A stretch of 64,000 nt of DNA from Alistipes putredinis (GTDB lineage Bacteria > Bacteroidota > Bacteroidia > Bacteroidales > Rikenellaceae). The notes under the pieces were generated by a model. The model was given only the letters and a program-made list of their open reading frames with translations. It was not told the origin of the DNA and ran no database searches. The stretch lies in NCBI GenBank assembly GCA_022009915.1, contig CP091730.1, positions 1,612,001 to 1,676,000 of the forward strand. Reading direction: 5' to 3'. The translations under genes and the position numbers were made by a program. Below are positions 1 through 10,711 of the stretch, in pieces. Position 1 is the stretch's first letter; every line of letters begins with the position of its first letter.

Positions 1-645
1 GCGTATGCAGGTGCGTAGCTATCGCGCAGGCCGTTGCACCGGTTCCGCAGGCATAGGTCTCGTTTTCCACGCCGCGTTCGTAGGTGCGTATTTTTATGGA
101 ATCCGGGCCTGTTATCTGCACGAAATTCACGTTGGTCCCGCCCGTTATGGAGTTCCTGAGTTTCCGGCCGACGGCAACCACGTCTATCGAGTCCGTATCC
201 TCCACGAATGTCACGTAATGCGGCGAACCGGTATCGAGTCTGGTAATGGTCGCCGTCGGATATTATGTTTTTGTACGTCGCGCATTTGCAGTTCGACGAT
301 GCCCGAGCAGTCGTCGGATCTGACGATTCTCGCGCTGTGTTCACCATCGGCACCGACAAAACGCTTCGTCCGTCCGCTGATGCCCACATGGTGGGCGAAC
401 AGCGCGATGCAACGGCCGCCGTTTCCGCACATGGAGGCTTCGTGTCCGTCCGAATTGTAATACCTCATTCTGAAATCGGCCCGTGTTGTAAAACACAGCG
501 ACATCAGACCATCGGCGCCGATGCCGAAATGCCTGTCGCACAGAGTCGCGATAAATTCAGGTGGCGGGTTGAATTCGAACCCTCTGGCATCGATTACCAC
601 GAAATCGTTGCCTGCTCCTTCGTATTTTGCAAAATACAGTATCAT
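1..645 (-). CDS. dapF: Diaminopimelate epimerase, C-terminal end outside the window, one frameshift
   Basis: Interconverts LL- and meso-diaminopimelate for lysine and peptidoglycan synthesis in the cytoplasm. The N-terminal part shows the family signature EGAGNDFVVID near residue 10 and the first catalytic-cysteine motif MCGNGGRC. The second cysteine motif, YACGTGATACA, is readable close to the window edge but in another frame. The frame changes near 260-270, next to a run of five A. I take the ATG at 645 because it gives the usual short N-terminus; a Met ten codons upstream is also in frame. The gene diverges from the nitroreductase to its right, and a TATATTTG box lies about 28 bases upstream of the start on this strand. 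Function is secure; the frameshift is probably a sequencing error. Confidence 0.92.
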
Positions 646-747
646 GTCTAAAAATGTAGCATTACATTTCTGCAAATATATATAAACTTTCCAAAGTTGT
701 TATTACTATTTGTGCATGTTAAAGATTAATTTTCCCTTGTGAAAGCA

Positions 748-1494
748 ATGATAAAAGAAATAGCCTTTCACCGTTCGATTCGGAAATACAAAACGGATGC
801 CATCGCTCCGGAGGTGATGAATGAAATCCTTGCCGCCGCAACGCGAGCCTCGAACACCGGAAACATGCAGTTGTACAGCATCGTCATGACGACAGACGAC
901 GAAGTGAAAAGAGCGCTTTCGCCATGCCATTTCGGCCAGCCGATGGTCGAGCAGGCTCCCGTGGTGATGACTTTCTGCGCCGACATAAACAGGTTCAGCC
1001 ATTGGTGCAGACTGCGCGATGCCGAGCCGGCATACGACAATTTCATGTGGTTTCTGAATGCTGCTACCGATGCGCTGCTGGCTTCGGAAAATGCGGCGCT
1101 CGAAGCCGAAAGCCACGGACTCGGAATATGTTATCTTGGCACTACGGTTTACAACGCCCGCAAGATATGCGACGTATTGAATCTGCCTCGCGGAGTGGTG
1201 CCTGTGACGACCGTTGTGATGGGTTATCCCGACCAGACACCCGAACTTACGGACCGTCTTCCCGTGGAGGCCGTCGTGCATTACGACAGATATTCGGACT
1301 ATACGGATGAGGAAATAGATAGATTGTGGGCCGAAAAGGAGGCGTCGGAACTGACAGCCCAGCTATTGGAACAAAATTCGCTACCGAATCTGGCACGAAT
1401 ATTCACCGAGAAGCGTTACACGAAAAAAGACAACATCCCGGTCTCGAAGGCGTATCTCGAACTGCTCGTAGAGCAGGGATTTTTCAACCAGTAG
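748..1494 (+). CDS. Nitroreductase-family FMN oxidoreductase
   Basis: Predicted cytosolic flavin enzyme that reduces nitro-aromatics, quinones or similar acceptors with NAD(P)H; the true substrate is unknown. The frame is intact (about 248 residues). It starts with the family's HRSIRKYK motif, followed by the FMN-contacting RASNTGNMQ segment near residue 40, and carries the GLGICYLGT stretch in the middle, as in NfsA-like members. The C-terminal 50 residues are a charged tail typical of the larger nitroreductases. I prefer the ATG at 748; a GTG nine bases upstream is also in frame. It is followed after one base by the outer-membrane protein gene, so the two are probably co-transcribed. Confidence 0.88.
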   Translation: MIKEIAFHRSIRKYKTDAIAPEVMNEILAAATRASNTGNMQLYSIVMTTDDEVKRALSPCHFGQPMVEQAPVVMTFCADINRFSHWCRLRDAEPAYDNFMWFLNAATDALLASENAALEAESHGLGICYLGTTVYNARKICDVLNLPRGVVPVTTVVMGYPDQTPELTDRLPVEAVVHYDRYSDYTDEEIDRLWAEKEASELTAQLLEQNSLPNLARIFTEKRYTKKDNIPVSKAYLELLVEQGFFNQ

Positions 1495-1495
1495 C

Positions 1496-3880
1496 ATGAA
1501 GTTCGGACGCATGATTATCGTTTTGCTCTCTGCCGTGGCATTGGCCTCGTGCAGCATCATGCGTCATGTACCCGAAGGAGAGTATCTGCTCAAAGCCAAT
1601 GAAATACATACCGACAGGAAAGTGCCTAAAAAGGAGCGCATCACCTCGGACGAAATCGGCAAGTACATACAGCAGAATCCCAACAAGAAATTTTTCGGCA
1701 TAAACCTCCGCGCATGGGTCTATTCGTGGGCCAATCCCGAGAAGAACAACGGGTGGAACCGGTTTTTGAGGAGAATAGGGCAGGAGCCGGTGATATTCTC
1801 CCTGTCCGAAACCGAGCGTTCGGCCAGCAATATCAGACTATACATACAGTCGCGCGGTTTTTTCAACGGCGACGGGACGTTCGAAGTCGATACTTTGCGG
1901 CACCGCAAAGGTGAAGGTCGTGTATAAGTGCGAACAGGGGATGCCGTACCGAATCGGGAAGATAACCTACGATTTCAGAGACGAATTCCTGCGGGAGATA
2001 ATCCTCGAAGACACCGCCGCCACGCTTCTGCACACCGGCGGCATATTCGACAGAAACGTGCTCGACGAAGAAAGACAGAGAATTAAATCTTATCTTCAAA
2101 ACAGAGGGTATTATGATTTCACTGTCAATAATATATCGTTCCTTGCAGATTCCATTGCAGGAACTCGCACGATAGATGTCGCGGTAATCGTCCACCAGCA
2201 TTTGCGCTCCTACAACGACGACGGTTCGCCGGTTATGGCGAACAATACCGTCTATCGTGTAAGGGACATATACGTATATTCGGATTACAATCCTACACAG
2301 GGGGCTTCCGACACGACGTTTCTGCACAGCCGCGATACGGTGCGTTATAAAGGCATGAATCTGATTTACGGCGACAAGCTGCGAATGCGCCCCTCCGTTT
2401 TGAGTCAGGTGGTGAAGGTAAAACCCAACAGCATATACGATGCGGCCAAAGTGGGCGAAACCTACAACGATTTGATTCGTCTCGGGTATTACAAGAGCGC
2501 CAATATACAGTTCACGCCGATAGAGCAGTCGGGCGAGGAGAACATAATCACCTATGTCGGCGACCAGTTCGTCGATAACGCATCGTCCACCTCCGAAGGC
2601 GTCTTGCGCTGCGATATTCTCTGTACGCCGGCTCTGAGGCAGGGCTACAGAGCTCGAACTGGAAGCCAGCACCACTTCGTCGTTCTACGGTCTGCGGGCT
2701 ACGGCCGGATACCAGAATCGCAATCTGTTCCGCGGTTCGGAACTGTTCGACATATCGGTAACGGCCGGTTGCGAGTTCCTGCGCTCATCCACAAAGAAAA
2801 CATTCTACGAACTCGGCGGCAGCATGTCGCTCACGTTCCCGAGATTCATATTCCCGGGAAGGCTCGATTCGAAGTCTGCATGTGAACAATCCGCAGACGA
2901 AACTCAGACCTTTTCGTTCAATCACCAGAACCGCGCCTACTATAAACGCAACCTGTCGAATTTCACATGGGGGTACAATTGGAACAACGGCAAATATTCG
3001 AGCTATGCGGTAAGACCTTTCGACATCAGCCTGATTAAGATGGGCTACATAAACCAAGAGTTTCTCGAAAGCCTGAAAAATCCCTATCTCATAGATAGTT
3101 ACTCTCCGCAGCTGATAGCCGGAATATCCACATCCTATGTTTTCAACAACCAGATGAGGGGAATAAACCGCAACACTACTCTGGTGCGTCTGAATCTCGA
3201 AACCACTGGCAATTTGCTCCGAGGTCTGACGGGTTTGTTCGGCAGGCGGCAAGAGGAGAACGGGGACCGGTATTACAACATACTCGGAATACGTTTCGCG
3301 CAGTATGTCAGGGGCGATTTGAGCCTGAGCCAGAAGATTGTTCTCGGGGCGGAGGGACGTCTGGCCCTCGCATACAGGATATACGGCGGTGCGGCGCTTT
3401 CATACGGCAACTCGCGCACCATGCCCTCGGACCGTCTTTTCTTTGCCGGCGGCGGAAACAGCATGCGCGGCTGGGCACCCAGAACGCTGGGCCCGGGCGA
3501 TACGCCGGAACCGGAGAAAAAGCGGAGTTTACTATCCGAGCCAGTTGGCTAACATGAAGCTCGAAGCCAATCTAGAATTGAGGTTTCCGATATGGAATAT
3601 TTTCAACGGAGCGCTGTTTTTCGATGCCGGCAATATATGGTTCCTCAAACGCAGCGAAAGCGACAACGCTCCGCAGGCCGTTTTCCGGTTCGACAATTTC
3701 TACCGTCAGCTGGGATTCGATACGGGCGTCGGCCTAAGGCTCGACATAAAGTTTGCCGTGCTGCGTCTGGACTGGGGTATCCAGCTGCACAACCCGAACT
3801 GGCCGGCCGGACATCGCTGGATTCAGAGTTTCAAGTTCAAGAATACGGCGCTCAATTTCGGAGTGGGGTATCCGTTCTAA
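1496..3880 (+). CDS. tamL: TamL-type Omp85 lipoprotein (BamA/TamA family), three frameshifts
   Basis: Outer-membrane protein of the BamA/TamA superfamily with a lipoprotein signal, the Bacteroidetes arrangement called TamL, expected to work with a TamB-like protein in envelope biogenesis. The N-terminus ends in the lipobox LASC, followed by SIMRHVPEGEYLL, usual for this family. POTRA-like sequence fills the first half. The C-terminal barrel includes the loop-6 motif MRGW, before APRTLGPG, and ends in GVGYPF with the expected terminal Phe. Reading moves through all three frames, with changes near 1910, 2620 and 3525; each fits one extra base. Total length of about 790 codons matches the family. 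The stop overlaps the end of the convergent HAD gene by a few bases. Confidence 0.88.
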
Positions 3881-4536
3881 GCTATCGATTCGAGCCGCTC
3901 GTAGTTTATTTCCGAAAAATCGTCGATTATCATTGCAGCATCGGACTGTGCTTGAATTTCGGCTCGGGGCAGGGTAGTGGCTATGGCTACCGTCTTTATG
4001 CCGGCTCGGCGTGCAGCCTCCATTCCGGCAAGCGCATCTTCGAAGACGATGCAGGATGACGCCTTTACGCCGAGCAGTTCGACCGCTTTGAGGTATATTT
4101 CCGGATCGGGCTTGCATCGCGTCACCATGTCGCTGTTCACCACTACGTCGAAATATTCGCGCACATGGCATCCGTCCAAAACGAAATCCACATTCTCCTT
4201 GCATCCCGACGAGCCCACGGCGCATTTTACTCCGTGCGAACGCATCTGTTCGAGAAACTGCCGCAGTCCTTTGACGGGAGCGATGTCGGGTGCGTATATT
4301 TCGCGGTATATGGCTTCCTTCTCCGCGGCAAGCGACGGTATGCCTCGCTCCTCGATGAGCTTCGCATCGAAAAACTGAGGCATTATCTCGTTGTTTCCGC
4401 GGCCGGCCATAGGCTTGAACTTTTCGAGGTCGAATGCGACGCCGTACCTGCGACACATCTCGGCAAATGCAAGTACGTGTACCTTCATGTTGTCCACTAT
4501 CACTCCGTCCATATCGAAAATCACCGCTTCAATCAT
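3877..4536 (-). CDS. HAD-family hydrolase, beta-phosphoglucomutase-like
   Basis: Predicted small-molecule phosphatase or phosphomutase of HAD subfamily IA. The frame is intact, about 219 residues. Motif I is FDMDGVIVDN near the N-terminus with the two catalytic aspartates, motif II is VGSSG near residue 105, and motifs III and IV are the lysine in CKPDPEIY and the acidic FEDALAG. A helical cap lies between motifs I and II. The ATG at 4536 is preferred to a TTG three codons upstream. A TATATTTG box lies on this strand at 4573-4580. The substrate cannot be told from sequence; beta-phosphoglucomutase-like enzymes and sugar-phosphate phosphatases are equally possible. Confidence 0.88.
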   Translation of the reverse strand: MIEAVIFDMDGVIVDNMKVHVLAFAEMCRRYGVAFDLEKFKPMAGRGNNEIMPQFFDAKLIEERGIPSLAAEKEAIYREIYAPDIAPVKGLRQFLEQMRSHGVKCAVGSSGCKENVDFVLDGCHVREYFDVVVNSDMVTRCKPDPEIYLKAVELLGVKASSCIVFEDALAGMEAARRAGIKTVAIATTLPRAEIQAQSDAAMIIDDFSEINYERLESIA

Positions 4537-4582
4537 AATAAGCAAATATTATATATATGTTCAAACCGGATGCAAATATACT

Positions 4583-4609
4583 AAAAGGCGAGCTTCTGCC
4601 CGCCTTTTT
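4583..4609. terminator. Rho-independent terminator after the fimbrial operon
   Basis: AAAAGGCG pairs with CGCCTTTT around a ten-base loop, with T runs on both strands. It lies just beyond the stop of the last fimbrillin gene on the minus strand and upstream of the HAD gene. Confidence 0.7.
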
Positions 4610-4634
4610 CGTATTCGAATTTGCTGTCGAGCCG

Positions 4635-6316
4635 TTAAAACGCACACACGGCACGTGCATTCATGTTACCGCTATCAGTCTTTGCAGCAGAATACATAAC
4701 TAACGAGCTGGATAATATGCTGAAAGTGCTTCTCGCGGATATTTCCGAAGAAGGCCAGTACGATTTGGAGTTATTGCGCGTTCTCACTACGTCGCCGCCA
4801 ACGGCAGAGATGGAAGCATCGACTATACTGCATGTTTCAATGTAAGACTCATTATAATCATGTGCGTCAAAAATGTTATCCACGTCCTTGTAGATGAGCA
4901 TGTGCATTTCCTTCGGCGAGGGGATGTACCATCCGGTGCTGTTTGCCGGTGCAGGATTCTGTTCTGCAAATGTTTTCAGGTGCTCGACAGGAATGACCAA
5001 GTTATCTGTCTTGCCGTTTGCCGTGCAATAATCGTTATACGCCAGCAGCACTTTCGTATTCTGGTAACCGTGAATCCGGTCGAAATTTATATTATAATTA
5101 TCAACCTGAACGGACGCATAGTCGGCCTTGTCTACCGGATTGAAATCCGGTCCGCTTTGAAAACCAGCCACAGGGTCACCGACTTTTTGCCACGCAAAAT
5201 CGCTCGCAGCAATCTTTTTTATAGATACGGCCAGCCCGTGTGCTCTGCTCTGAAACTCCTTTTGCCAAAAATCTTGTCATCTGTCAGGGTGGCGGGAGTC
5301 TGCCTCCCGGTCGGATCAGTCTCGGCGGGTGTCCAAAAGACTATACCCGCCACTTTCGCTTTCTGCTCTTCGGAAAGATTCGTTCCCTTGGGCAGCAGCC
5401 GGCCGTCTGTGAGCAGGAAGTCGCCCCGCTGTATCGTGTAGTTCTCTATTTGCATTTTTCGCATCGTCTATCACGTATCTTTTGTAGCTTCCGGCGGCAA
5501 TGTCGTCCGACGGAACTAAGTCGATTCTGCTGTTGCCGTCATCGAATCTTCCTTCGTTATTCATTGAGGATGGGGCAATCGGTGTCACCAAGAACCGGTA
5601 CGTTCCGTTTTTTTCATATCCAGCGGCTTGCCGCCGCCGTTGTCAGCGAACGTAATCTGAGAATAGAGCGTGTAGTCGGGAACCCTTTCATCGGTGAACT
5701 TGTACACGTACTTCGGCATATCGATGACTACCAGCGCCATGTGGTGGGTCATGCTGAACGAGAGATGAAGCGTGTTGTTCGCGCCTGTCGCGGCGGTTCC
5801 ATCGGCGGTCATCAGATCGGAAGCGGCATATGCCGCATAGGTGCTTTGGTCGCCCTGCGGCCACCACGAGGCTATGAGCGGAGCGAAGAATTCCGCGGCG
5901 GTCAGCGGCGAGCCGGTAATGGCAGCGGTTTGGTAGTCCATTTTCGTCTGATAGGGATAGTAGAGATAATAGTGCTCGTCAGGCAGTCCTCCCGCAAGAG
6001 TCACGCCGCCCTCTGGCTTCCATACTATGCCGCCCGTGGCGGCATCCGTGACGGCGGTCAGTTTAACGTTGGAATAAATCGTCTTTTCGCCGCGCACCAC
6101 ATACAGGCCGCAGGCATCGCCTGCCGTGAACTCCGTGGTGTAACCGTTCTCCATGCTGCGGGTGTCGGAGGCATAGCCGCCGTCGGTGATTGTGATTGCG
6201 ATAGGCCGTCCCTGCTCTGTACCGGCAGGCGCCACCGGCGCGTCCTTGCTGCACGAGGCGACGGCAAGGAGGACAGCTGCCAGATGTAATGTTCTGTATA
6301 TGTCGTATAGTTTCAT
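4635..6316 (-). CDS. Fimbrillin-family lipoprotein with FISUMP/DUF1566-like C-terminal domain, several frameshifts
   Basis: Last gene of the fimbrial operon. The signal ends in the lipobox AVASC, and the N-terminal half is of Mfa/FimA fimbrillin type, with SMTHHMALVVID near residue 200. The C-terminal half has GIVFWTPAETDPTGRQTP, then HGLAVS, GYQNTKVLLAYNDYC, STGWYIPSPKEMH and the end ARAVCAF, resembling the FISUMP/DUF1566 fold found at the ends of many Bacteroidetes surface proteins. It is a clear paralogue of the preceding gene in the same domain order. Frames change near 5590, 5460 and 5235. By analogy with type V pili, such large fimbrillin-type proteins with an extra C-terminal domain may be accessory or tip subunits; that role is inferred. 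Confidence 0.8.
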
Positions 6317-6343
6317 AATTTCAATGAATATAAAAATATTGTA

Positions 6344-8117
6344 TTAGAAAGCACACACGGCTCTTACTCGGTGAGAACTGAGCTGAGTCTCTATTTGCAT
6401 ACGGGTGTTGTTCTCATAGAGTTCCGCTGTGAAGACGTAAAAATTAGCTTCCTCGCGCACCAGCGAAGACCAATAGACTGTGCCGTTTGCAAGTATTTCA
6501 CCACCGGCAGCGGAAAGGGAGGTATTGACAATATTGCGATTGGCGATTCTTTCTTCTTCGAACCAGACACGGACATCCCTATCCTCGGCACAGAGGATAT
6601 GCAGCTCTTTTACCGAAGGAAAGAACCAGCCGGTACTGCCTTTTGGGGCCGGATTGTCTGTCTTGAACGTCTCGATGACTGCGACGGGAACGTTGATTCG
6701 ATTCGATTGACCGTTACGGTTGCAATAATCATTGTAGGCAAGAAGCACCTGTGTGTTCTGATAACCGAGGACTTTGGTTATATTATCGGTAGAGGAGCTT
6801 GCGATGGATACTATGGGAACGAACAGATCTTTCTTATCGTGAGTGAAGTTTTCTCCTTTTTGGAAATCGTACACGGACCCATCATAATAATTTTCTACCC
6901 ACGACATACCCTTAGAAGGTAGAGAAAATCTTTTGTCCTGTATATCTTCCAGCGAGACGGCAAGACCGTGGGTGCAATCGGGGAAGTCGCTCGCCATGAC
7001 TTTATCATCGGTAAGGTTGGCGGGAGCCTGTCTGCCTGTCGGGTCTGCGTCTTTCGGAACCCAGAACACGATACCTGCTACCGTCTTGCCGGCTATGGGT
7101 TGCGGTTTCGGGTCGGCGATGACCGGCGCTCTTCCGTCGGGATAGCGCGTGCGCAGTCCGCCGTCGGAGGTCGTTCCGTCAGAATAGATATAGTCTCCGG
7201 CTTTCACTTCATCGGCTGTGTAGTACAGCGTTCTGGCAATAGCCACGTTCTCCTCGCCTCCGTCGGTCCATGTGTGGGACGGTTTCGTCACCACGTCGAT
7301 TCCGTCGGCTTTCACGGTGATGGTGTAGGCATACCGCTTGCCACCGAAAAACCCAAATTTGCCGGCAGCTTCTGTTTCGGGAGTGTAGGTAAAGTCATTG
7401 CTGCCTATGCTGATTCGGATGAGCGGCTTGCCCGTCATATCCTGCGGCGGCACTAACGCCTCGTATTTCTTCGTTGCGGCATCGTAATAGGGCTTTATCT
7501 CGCCGTCCGATTGGTCACCCGGTGATACCAAGCCGGCGGTTGAGTGCGTTAGCGGGTCTCCGAAAATGGTGACGGTCGCACCCTCCAACTCCTCTTCCGT
7601 AATGCCTTCGCCAGCTTTGAGAATTACTTCGATTTTTCGTCATGCGGTGGATGAAACGGAGATTTATGGCTTGGTCATAACGCCCTATGGCACTGGCGTA
7701 CAGGACATCGAAAGCGGCGTACCCGCCACTTTGGTCGGAAATATCCGTTTCCGATTCTATGTCCGGGGTCCATGCACTGACGCGGGCTTCATCGGTGTTC
7801 TTCCAATAGAAGGCATTATCGGCATCCTTCGGGCTTGCATTGCCCGATGCGTCCAACACGTATGTTTTGTTACCAAACACACCTTCCAGTGACACTCTAA
7901 TCTCCTCGCCGCCCGTCCACGCATTCTTGCCTCCGGCGCAGGTCTGCGGCTGTGCCACCTCCGCTGTCAGTTGCAGCGGGTACTTGCCGTCGGGTAGGGA
8001 TGCGGCATCTTCCGCTTCTTTTTTGCCGCAGGAGGCGAGCAGCCCGCCGATTAGCAGCGAAACCGGCAGCCACATGCCTGCACGCGGCCATCGCAATGTG
8101 TAAACTGTTCTTTTCAT
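6344..8117 (-). CDS. Fimbrillin-family lipoprotein with FISUMP/DUF1566-like C-terminal domain, one frameshift
   Basis: The signal ends in the lipobox LLASC. A fimbrillin-like N-terminal region contains LRFIHRMTK, the usual strand that joins the two fimbrillin halves, then EGATVTIFGD. The C-terminal domain parallels the downstream gene motif for motif: GIVFWVPKDADPTGRQAP, HGLAVSLED, GYQNTQVLLAYNDYC, STGWFFPSVKELH, and the end VRAVCAF. The single frameshift, near 7635, lies in a run of five A; taking one out joins HRMTK to IEVILKAGEG. It ends 27 bases before the next gene of the operon starts. Probably surface-exposed pilus accessory protein or adhesin; the ligand is unknown. Confidence 0.83.
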
Positions 8118-8289
8118 AACGTCTCTATTGTTTTTGTTTCATTTCGATTCTTTTTTCTTCGTGCCGCCGCCCGTCGCGACGCGGGCAGCCACACCGGTGT
8201 CGTATGTTTAAGTCGTGAGACCTGTCAATACATATATATAAGGTGTGCCTCCGTGCTTACGCCTGATGCACGGCGGCGGCTGTTTCGCA

Positions 8290-9340
8290 TCACTGCATCT
8301 TCGCGTCGCCGGAATGATTTCCACCGTCGTTCCAGTCCTCGATGGTGCTTCCGCTTATGGTCAGCCCCGTTTTCTTCACCGTGATTGTGTAGGTGTAGGA
8401 GTAACCGGCTTCGAGCGCGGGTTTAATCATATTCCTGTTGGAATAGGTCTGCGACTCTCCGTCGCGGGGGGTCACTTCGAAATTCAGGCAGTCGGTGAGA
8501 GTCTGCGGCAGCAGAATCATGGAGAAGTTCATCACTCCCGTTGCGTCGTCGTATTCAGTCACACACATGTCGGTCATTGTCCAGTCGGTGGTGGGGGAAA
8601 GTATATTCGCGCAACATCCAGTCGCTTATGACGGCTCCCGTAGCTGCGGCCGTTCCGGTCGATACGTAGAACGTTCCCTCGTGAATCAGTCCGCCCAACT
8701 TGTAGTCTCGCGTATTCCAATACGCCCGGGTCGGTGAAACCGTCGGTATTCGATACCTGTACCTTTAATATAAGACGGGACATCTTGTGCTTGAAGGAGC
8801 AGTCGCTGCCGCCTGCTGCGGTGTTGTTCGTGAAGCTGATGACAGGATTGCTTTTGCTTGCTTTGGCCCCTGTGGCATAGATGTAATCTATATTTTTCCT
8901 GCCTGCTAATCGTCGATTGGTTGTCCGTTTTTATCGTGATTTTCCCGTTATCGCCCGGCAGGGTAGAAGCGTTGGCGCTCGATGCGTAAGGCGCATAGGC
9001 GGCGAAAGTAAACTCGTCGGAAGCATCCTCGAAGAAGATGCCGGCACCTTCTCTCCGCGGGGTAAAGTCGGCGCTGGTGCCTGTGCTTTCGGTTCGGTAT
9101 GCCGCGTTTTTGTACTTGCTGCCCATGGTAGTGGTAGTACCGGCGGCATCGACCGCCATCACGCCGATTACGTCGGCGTTCCACGTGTTGTTTATCGCGC
9201 GGGTTTTCGGGCCGCTTACATTTGCCGTGATTTGCGCCTCCACGGAGCCAGAGCTCTTCGGCGCCTCATTCTCTTTCGCGCATGCAACCAATGCCGTTGC
9301 CGTCGCTGCAAGAATGAAAAAGTTTCGTGTTCATTTTCAT
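8290..9340 (-). CDS. Fimbrillin-family (Mfa-like) lipoprotein, several frameshifts
   Basis: First of three fimbrillin-type genes. With one T removed from the T-run near 9322, the N-terminus becomes a lipoprotein signal ending ALVACAKENE, preceded by MKMNTKLFIL. The following region has TRAINNTWNADVIGVMAV and the typical FTFAAYAPY strand, and the C-terminus has YSYTYTITVKKTGL and EDWNDGG, both standard in Mfa-like fimbrillins just before the end. Frames also change near 8910, 8720 and 8600. With about 340 codons and no extra C-terminal domain it looks like an ordinary fimbrial subunit. About 170 bases without a gene separate it from the next fimbrillin. Confidence 0.82.
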
Positions 9341-9396
9341 AAGATCTTGTTTCAGTGGCTTTCGCCTATTAATCAAAAATACTAATTATCCGTCAC

Positions 9397-10696
9397 TTAA
9401 TTTCCACGAGAAACGACAACGACTGTCGCTCTGCGGGCTGAATCGGAGACATCCTTGCCGGAATCGCCGAGAGGCTGGCGGAGGGCACGGCTGCAATCGA
9501 CACCCTGTTTGCGCAAGTAGTTCAGCACAGTCTCGATGCGCAGTTCGCTGAGCCGCATGTTGTATCCGCTATCTCCTGTGGCGGAAGCCTCTCCGACAAC
9601 GACAAGCTCGGTTCCGTCCATGGTTTTCAGACGTTCGGCGAGAGCGTCAAGATCGGTCTTTACGGCCGCACTGAGTTTGAAACTGCCATGGGAGAACCGC
9701 ACGGTAAGATTTTGAAGAATCTCTTCGGTGCGGCGTGCTTTAAGTTCGGCGTTTTCTTTTTCAAGGGCATCCACACGGGATTTCAGCGAGGCGTTCTCGC
9801 TCATGGCAGATGCAAGAGCCTCATCCTTGGCCTTTCCGGAAGCCTCGCAGTCCGCCTTTGCGGACGCTGCGGCCTCAGTCATGGAAGCTAATGCAAGCTC
9901 GGACTCGCGTAACTGACGCCCCTTGCTCTTGTACCCGTATTTCGAACCGAGAAGATTCAGACGCAATACCACGGAGACGGTACCGATACCCTTGGGAGCA
10001 TAGGCACAATTAAGAAGCCTCTTGTAGTTGCCCTGAACGCCCAAAGTCACGATCGGACTCACGTCGAACTCTGCGGACAACAGCACTGGAAAATAACCGA
10101 CATTATATTTATGACGAGAGTTTACTGCATCCAGCCAAGTGTTTATCGTTTCCTGATACGTCTCGCTCCAACGCTCGTGTCCCATGGAGATGTCGTAAGT
10201 GTTGCCTTTGGCGAAGAGCCAGCCGAAACCGACTCCCGCATAAAGGTTGAAACGTCTGTTCTGACGGTTTCGCCACAGCTCCATGATGTTGAATTCCACA
10301 GTCAAGTCGGCGGAGTGATAGCGGGTCCACATCTTTGAGTATGCAAGGCCGCCGGAACGCTCGGAAAGCGTTCCAGTCCCGGCAGGAATTTCGAGAGGCT
10401 GGAACTCGGAGAATCGCTGTTCTCGGGCATATTTAGAGAAATCGTAGTTCACACCCAGCCGGATCCATGGACGGATGTTGAACGAGACACCGGCACCGAT
10501 TTCAGGGAATATATTCATACCCGGAGCAGCGTCCACGCTCGACATTTCCAGTCCGTGCACCATCGTGGCGCCTCCCTCCGCATAGAAGGCTCCATGTGGA
10601 GGTGCGGTAGGCACCGCTCCCACGCTCCTGCGCCCCTATGTCAGCGAAGATGCCCGAGAAGAACATCAATGTTATAATTGCCAAATATCTTTTCAT
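9397..10696 (-). CDS. OmpA-family outer-membrane protein, frameshift in the signal region
   Basis: Predicted outer-membrane barrel with a periplasmic peptidoglycan-binding domain. After a signal peptide starting MKRYLAIITLMFF, the first 220 residues have alternating aromatic strands such as LGVNYDFSKY and FNLYAGVGFGWLF. A short coiled coil rich in Ala and Glu follows, then a C-terminal OmpA domain with FSHGSFKLSAAVKTDLDALA and the RxxxV-type helix LSELRIETVLNYL. The frame changes once, near 10625, just after the signal sequence. It lies 16 bases after the coiled-coil lipoprotein gene inside the fimbrial operon; OmpA-like proteins in such operons are thought to help anchor the fimbria to the cell wall (inference here). 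Confidence 0.86.
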
Positions 10697-10711
10697 AAGG
10701 AGCGAATGGGA

